64,000 nucleotides of DNA from Streptomyces sparsogenes (GTDB lineage Bacteria; Actinomycetota; Actinomycetes; Streptomycetales; Streptomycetaceae), in the NCBI RefSeq assembly GCF_001704635.1, contig NZ_MAXF01000024.1, positions 1 through 64,000 on the forward strand, read 5' to 3'. Under the pieces are notes generated by a model. That model was not told the origin of the DNA. It worked only from the letters and a program-made list of their open reading frames with translations, and did not search any database. Every line of letters begins with the position of its first letter. Within the stretch, counting starts at the first letter, position 1. Positions 60,076 through 64,000 of this stretch are shown here, piece by piece. The translations under genes and the position numbers were made by a program.

Positions 60076-61077
60076 ATGCCGCAGGACACACTTCTGGACC
60101 AGGCCGACGAGGCGGGCGGCCCCCGGCGCCGGGACGCGCCGCCGAGCGGGCCCGCCGCGCCCGCGCGCCGCCGGCTGCTGGGCCCGCAGAACCGCACGCT
60201 GTGGTTCTGGGTCTTCGTCGGCCCGTTCGCGCTCGGGCTCGGCCTGTTCACGTACGTACCGCTGGGGTGGAGCGTCTACCTCAGCTTCTTCGACGCGCAC
60301 AACACGGTCTCGCCCACCGACTTCGTCGGCCTGGACAACTATGCGGCGATGCTGCGGGACGACGCGTTCACCGACAGCCTGGTCACCTTCCTGGTGTTCA
60401 CGGCCTTCATCGTCCCGGCCACCTTCCTGCTGTCGCTGTCGCTCGCGCTGATGGTCAACAGGCTGCGCTGGGCGCAGGCGTTCTTCCGCTCGGTGTTCTT
60501 CCTGCCGGTGGCGTGTTCGTATGTCGTGGCGGCGCTGATCTGGAAGATGTCGATCTTCAACGGGGTGCGGTTCGGGCTGGCCAACACCGTGCTCGGCTGG
60601 TTCGGCGCCGACCAGATCGCCTGGCTGTCGACGACCGATCCGCCCTGGTACTGGCTGGTCATCGTGACCGTGCGGCTGTGGTTGCAGGCGGGCTTCTACA
60701 TGGTGCTGTTCCTGGCCGGGCTGCAGCGCATCCCGCGCCACCTGTACGAGGCGGCGGCCGTGGACGGCGCGCGGCCGGGGTGGCAGGTCTTCCGGTACAT
60801 CACCTTCCCGCAGCTGCGGGCCACGTCGATCGCGGTGACGCTGCTGCTGGTCATCAACGCCTTCCAGGCGTTCGACGAGTTCTACAACCTGCTCTCGGAC
60901 TCGCGCGGCTATCCGCCGTACGCCCGTCCGCCGCTGGTGTACCTGTACTACACGGCGCTGGGCCAGGGGCAGAACCTGGGGCTCGGCAGCGCGGGCGCGG
61001 TGATCCTGGCGCTGATCATCGCGGTGGTGACGGTGGCGCAGGCCCGCTGGTTCGGGCTCGGCCGGAAGGAGGACTGA
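60076..61077 (+). CDS. ABC sugar permease (MalF-like)
   Basis: A 333-aa permease: a ~38-residue Pro/Arg-rich cytoplasmic N-terminus, six helices and the EAA loop IPRHLYEAAAVDGARPGWQVFRYITFPQLRA. It starts 9 bp after the solute-binding-protein stop. Confidence 0.92.
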   Translation: MPQDTLLDQADEAGGPRRRDAPPSGPAAPARRRLLGPQNRTLWFWVFVGPFALGLGLFTYVPLGWSVYLSFFDAHNTVSPTDFVGLDNYAAMLRDDAFTDSLVTFLVFTAFIVPATFLLSLSLALMVNRLRWAQAFFRSVFFLPVACSYVVAALIWKMSIFNGVRFGLANTVLGWFGADQIAWLSTTDPPWYWLVIVTVRLWLQAGFYMVLFLAGLQRIPRHLYEAAAVDGARPGWQVFRYITFPQLRATSIAVTLLLVINAFQAFDEFYNLLSDSRGYPPYARPPLVYLYYTALGQGQNLGLGSAGAVILALIIAVVTVAQARWFGLGRKED

Positions 61078-61082
61078 CCGGA

Positions 61083-62009
61083 ATGCGGAAGCCTCTCGGA
61101 CGCGACCCGCACACGCCCGCCCCTGGCGCGCGGGCTCCCGGCGTGCGCGAACCGCGCGTACGGGACCCGCTCGTGCGCGAACCGCTCGTGCGCGTCGGCC
61201 GGGCGCTGCGGCTCGTCCTGCTGATCGCGCTGGCGCTGCTCTTCCTGATCCCGTTCTATCTGCTGGTGCGCAACGGACTGTCGCGCGAGGAGGACATCAC
61301 CTCGGCCGAGTGGACGTTCTTCCCGAGCGAGCTGCGGTGGTCCAACATCGGCGAGCTGTTCGACGACCCGAACGTCCCGATGGCGCACGCGCTGCTCAAC
61401 TCCTCGCTGATCGCGGTGGCGACGACGCTGGGCACGCTGCTGCTGGCCTCCCTCGCGGGGTACGGCCTGGCCAGGATCCCGTACCGCTACGCGAACGTGG
61501 TGTTCTACTGGATCCTGGGCACCCTGATGGTCCCGGCCGCCGTCACCTTCGTACCGACCTTCGTCCTGGTGTCCTCGCTGGGCTGGGTGTCCACGCTGCG
61601 GGGCCTGGTGGTGCCGACGCTGTTCAGCGCCTTCGCGGCGTTCGTCTTCCGCCAGTACTTCCTGGGGTTCCCCCGGGAGCTGGAGGACGCGGCGCGGGTG
61701 GACGGCCTCGGCTACTGGCGCACGTACTGGCGGGTCGTGGTGCCCAACTCGCGGCCGGTGTTCGCGGCGGTCGGCACGATCGTCTTCATCGGCGCCTGGA
61801 ATTCCTTCCTGTGGCCGCTGGTCATCGGCCAGGACCGGGAGGCGTGGACCGTCCAGGTCGCGCTGTCGACCTTCACCACCGCCCAGACGGTCAACATCCA
61901 CGAGCTGTTCGTGGCGGCCGCCGTGTCGATCCTGCCGCTGCTGGTGGTCTTTCTCTTCCTGCAGCGCTACATCGTGGCGGGGGTCGAGCGCTCGGGCATC
62001 GACGACTGA
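61083..62009 (+). CDS. ABC sugar permease (MalG-like)
   Basis: A 308-aa permease with six helices and the EAA loop PRELEDAARVDGLGYWRTYWRVVVPNSRP. AAGGAGG is about 10 nt upstream of ATG 61083. The 3' end overlaps the convergent regulator gene by 43 bp. No ATPase follows. Confidence 0.92.
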   Translation: MRKPLGRDPHTPAPGARAPGVREPRVRDPLVREPLVRVGRALRLVLLIALALLFLIPFYLLVRNGLSREEDITSAEWTFFPSELRWSNIGELFDDPNVPMAHALLNSSLIAVATTLGTLLLASLAGYGLARIPYRYANVVFYWILGTLMVPAAVTFVPTFVLVSSLGWVSTLRGLVVPTLFSAFAAFVFRQYFLGFPRELEDAARVDGLGYWRTYWRVVVPNSRPVFAAVGTIVFIGAWNSFLWPLVIGQDREAWTVQVALSTFTTAQTVNIHELFVAAAVSILPLLVVFLFLQRYIVAGVERSGIDD

Positions 62010-63046
62010 GCGGGGGCGCCGCCGCGCAGCAGGGCGGCGCCCAGCGGGGTCAGGGTGTGCAGGACGGCGCTGCCCCGGCGCAGGGTGAGCACCAGGCCGG
62101 CGTCGCGCAGCACGCTGGCGTGCTGGCTGGCGGAGGCGAGCGACACCCCGACCCGGCGGGCGAGTTCGCTGGTGGTGCAGCCGCCCCCGACCCCCTGCAG
62201 CACGGCGGACCGGGTCTGCCCGACGAGCCTGCCCAGGGAGCGGGCGGCGCCGGGGCCCGGAGCGGGCCGGGGAGCGGACCTGGGTCCGGAGGCGGGACGC
62301 AGGGTGGGGGCGTGGTGGGCCGAGGGGCGGGGCGGGGCGGCGCGCGGGGTGTGTTCGACCGGGTAGACCAGCACCGGCGTGAGGCCGGGGTCGTAGAGGG
62401 TGACCGGGGTTCTTCGACAGAAGAAGGACGGCTGGAGCAGCAGTCCGCGCCCGCCGAGCTCCAGGTCGCGGTCGACCGGGTAGTCGACCTCCAGGACCGG
62501 CGCCCGCCACCGCATCGTCGGCGGCAGGGACGCCAGCAGCCCGTCCGCACCCCCGTCCAGCAGGGCGCGGCCCCGCACCGCCCGGTCCGCCTCGATGCGG
62601 GCCTGAAGGCGCGGCCAGTACGGGGCGATCGCCGCCTCGTGGTAGGAGCTGAGCGCGGCGGCCAGCCGGTCCAGGGCCCGCCGCTCGCCCTGCGCCAGGT
62701 CGTGTATCCAGCCGGGCAGTCGGGCCGCCGGAAGCCGCGCGATCTCCGCGTGCAGCCGCTCCCCGGGGGTCGCGCGCAGCGCCTCCATCGCGCTGTCGCA
62801 GCCGATTATTCCTTCGGCGGGCGTCAGGAAGTCGGGGAAATAGCCGCGTGAGGGAATGAGCGGCGCGAGGAGTCGCGCTTCGCCGTTCACCCTATTTCGC
62901 GCCAGTGAACGCCATTCTCCGTATACGGTGGCCGCCCGGTTCTCGCGCAGCCGGTGGAAACTCAAAACGGTTTCCCACAGCGCGTCCGGACGGCTCGCCA
63001 TCCGCAGCCGGGCCAGATCGAGCTCGCCAAAATGCACACGCAGCAC
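61967..63046 (-). CDS. ArsR-type winged-helix regulator (DUF5937)
   Basis: A 359-aa regulator. The N-terminal ~250 residues (MASRPDALWETVLSFHRLRENRA, WIHDLAQGERRALDRL) match the actinobacterial DUF5937 module, and the C-terminus holds an ArsR HTH (TTSELARRVGVSLASASQHASVLRDAGLVLTLRRGSAVLHTLT). The GTG 63046 start follows GGTGGGGG; it is uncertain. It overlaps the convergent permease gene by 43 bp. Target genes are not known. Confidence 0.82.
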   Translation of the reverse strand: MLRVHFGELDLARLRMASRPDALWETVLSFHRLRENRAATVYGEWRSLARNRVNGEARLLAPLIPSRGYFPDFLTPAEGIIGCDSAMEALRATPGERLHAEIARLPAARLPGWIHDLAQGERRALDRLAAALSSYHEAAIAPYWPRLQARIEADRAVRGRALLDGGADGLLASLPPTMRWRAPVLEVDYPVDRDLELGGRGLLLQPSFFCRRTPVTLYDPGLTPVLVYPVEHTPRAAPPRPSAHHAPTLRPASGPRSAPRPAPGPGAARSLGRLVGQTRSAVLQGVGGGCTTSELARRVGVSLASASQHASVLRDAGLVLTLRRGSAVLHTLTPLGAALLRGGAPAQSSMPERSTPATM

Positions 63047-63635
63047 TGGACCCCCACCAAGTGACACCCGTGATCGCCCCCGATCACCAAAGAGTATGCA
63101 CGGTGACACCGTCAGTGACCACGCCCTTTTGGCCAGAGTTGAAACAGGGCGCGGCGGGCCGGGCGGAACCGGAAAGCTGTTCCCCGTTGAAAAGCGCGGC
63201 CATCGGAAAGGCCACCGGCGGCCGTCCGCAATTCAACAGGCGGTGCTCACGACCGGATTGCTCGTTCCCGTGGGGGGTGACGAGTATGTATCGGCCGTTG
63301 GGCACTTCTGTTGCCGCCCGAGCCGATGCGAGCGGCAACGACTCCCGTGGGGGGAGTGAAGGGGGCGGCGCCCGGCCAGGCGCCGCCCCCGCGTCCCCGT
63401 CAGGCCTCTTCGGGCGCGGCTTCCGGGCGGGTTCGGCCGTGGCGGCGAAGGCGTCCTCCCACGCGCCGCCGCCGGCCGACCGTCAGCCCTGCGGCGCGAG
63501 AGAACGCCTGAGCGCCCCCGATCAGCGCCCAGCGCCTGTCCGCCCCGGTGATGGCGGCCGGCCGGCGCGGGCATAAAGCGCACGACACCGCAGAGCGAGG
63601 CCGTCAGCGCCGAGCCCGCCTCAGGAGGTGAAACA
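63047..63635. other. Intergenic region with hairpins before the RiPP-like locus
   Basis: About 590 bp with no gene I can support. It holds a hairpin with 8-bp arms GTTGCCGC/GCGGCAAC at 63310-63339, a perfect 12-bp-stem terminator-like hairpin at 63361-63390, and a small frame at 63096-63359 without family similarity. Strong ribosome-site sequence appears only just before 63636. Confidence 0.6.
63361..63390. terminator. Rho-independent-like terminator, 12-bp perfect stem
   Basis: GGGGGCGGCGCC (63361-63372), 6-nt loop, GGCGCCGCCCCC (63379-63390). It separates the regulator's upstream region from the RiPP-like genes. Confidence 0.6.
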
Positions 63636-63740
63636 GTGATCCCCCAGGGCAAGCACAAGGGCGACCCCGCCCCGATCAAGCCGTGGACTCCCCCGCCCCC
63701 GCCCCCGCCGGACGGCAACCAGCCGCCGAAGGAGAAGTGA
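63636..63740 (+). CDS. Small proline-rich peptide, candidate RiPP precursor
   Basis: A 34-aa peptide from GTG 63636, with AGGAGGTGAAA 5 nt upstream. It begins MIPQGKHKGDPAPIKPW and continues with Thr, seven consecutive Pro, then DGNQPPKEK. Six bases after its stop comes a PCMT-like methyltransferase of the type paired with ATP-grasp or FxLD RiPP systems, so it may be a precursor or a coupling peptide. It does not match precursor families I recall, and the rest of the locus lies outside the window. Confidence 0.55.
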   Translation: MIPQGKHKGDPAPIKPWTPPPPPPPDGNQPPKEK

Positions 63741-63746
63741 GACGCC

Positions 63747-64000
63747 GTGACTGACTGGCCACAGCGCCAGGCCGCGCTCTTGGACGCCCTCACGGCGTCC
63801 GGGGCGCTGCGCCCCGCATGGCGCCCCGCCTTCGAGGCCGTACCGCGTCACCGGTTCATCCCCCGCGAGATCTGGAGACAGGAAGCGACCTGCGTACCCG
63901 TCACCGACCGGGCCGCGTGGTGGGATCTGGCGTACCGCGACGAGCCGATCGTGACCCAGGTGGACGACGGCAGAAGCGATGGCCCCGGTGTGGCCACCTC
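63747..64000 (+). CDS. PCMT-like methyltransferase of a RiPP/ATP-grasp-type system (partial)
   Basis: The first 84 codons of an open frame starting at GTG 63747, cut by the window end. The N-terminus (LRPAWRPAFEAVPRHRFIPREIWRQ, then WWDLAYRDEPIVTQVDDG) matches the N-terminal region of protein-L-isoaspartate methyltransferase relatives found in actinobacterial ATP-grasp peptide-maturase systems. The SAM-binding motif lies beyond the window. AAGGAG inside the preceding small gene is 12 nt upstream, indicating coupling. Confidence 0.7.
   Translation, partial: MTDWPQRQAALLDALTASGALRPAWRPAFEAVPRHRFIPREIWRQEATCVPVTDRAAWWDLAYRDEPIVTQVDDGRSDGPGVAT

Noticed and set aside
63096..63359. An 87-aa forward frame ending just before the 63361 hairpin
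   Set aside because: No family similarity, only a weak ribosome site, and Arg/Cys content typical of chance frames; kept as part of the intergenic description.
63286..63576. A 97-aa frame starting MYRPLGTSV after a GGGGGTGA ribosome site
   Set aside because: It runs through the 12-bp-stem terminator hairpin and becomes Ala/Arg/Pro-rich low-complexity sequence; not supportable.

Overview
The window is very GC-rich, uses GTG starts often, and carries typical actinobacterial families: a principal-like sigma factor next to dnaG, a conservon (sensor, roadblock, DUF742 and GTPase genes plus P450s), CU044_5270, TIGR04222 and Stealth proteins, GlnR-type boxes and rare TTA codons. This points to Streptomyces or a very close relative, most likely a core part of the linear chromosome. 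The order hrdA - dnaG - dgt - sirohydrochlorin chelatase - nitrate reductase resembles what I recall of the S. coelicolor hrdA/dnaG/nasA neighbourhood; no database was consulted.

Region by region. 0-0.1 kb: two tRNA-Asn genes, one cut by the window edge. 0.3-10.7 kb: YtxH-like protein, FGGY sugar kinase, HrdA-like sigma factor, DNA primase interrupted by an intein, FAD oxidoreductase, dGTPase and sirohydrochlorin chelatase. 10.8-16.7 kb: nitrate reductase behind a GlnR-like box, a 20-bp-stem bidirectional terminator, adenine/adenosine deaminase, YdcF/SanA protein, CutA, cupin and TIGR04222 protein. 16.9-20.9 kb: MFS exporter and divergent TetR sharing two operators, a TetR remnant, then a leader peptide plus hairpin ahead of an alpha/beta hydrolase whose nucleophile serine is asparagine, and an SRPBCC protein. 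21-26 kb: a Ser/Thr kinase fused through one membrane segment to a ChvE-like sugar-binding domain, a TSUP permease, a Stealth sugar-phosphotransferase and a possible zinc-ribbon protein.

26.2-31.8 kb: a complete conservon operon (cvnA-D plus two P450s, the first without the ExxR motif), with TTA codons in cvnA and cvnB. 31.8-36.3 kb: a second GlnR-like box and the assimilatory nitrite reductase operon (FAD reductase, nirB, nirD). With nasA and the sirohydrochlorin chelatase this gives nitrate to ammonium reduction including the last step of siroheme synthesis. 36.3-39.4 kb: secreted beta-propeller protein and an ECF sigma/CU044_5270 pair. 39.5-41.5 kb: a stand-alone KAS and a divergent TetR with two near-identical 15-bp palindromes between them. 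41.6-48.4 kb: LacI regulator, sugar ABC transporter without its own ATPase, and a GH3 glycosidase (bxl-like). 48.5-50.9 kb: ascorbate-type PTS IIC and a IIA-IIB fusion. 50.9-58.6 kb: unknown 676-aa protein, amidohydrolase, NIPSNAP, GNAT, alpha/beta hydrolase, SDR and thiolase. 58.8-63.0 kb: a second sugar ABC transporter and an ArsR-type regulator. 63.6-64 kb: the start of a likely RiPP locus, with a tiny proline-rich peptide gene followed by a PCMT-like methyltransferase cut by the window end.

The items most worth follow-up are the intein inside the DnaG zinc finger, the kinase/sugar-receptor fusion, the leader-peptide/hairpin unit ahead of the serine-less hydrolase, the RiPP candidate at the right edge, and the TTA-bearing conservon.
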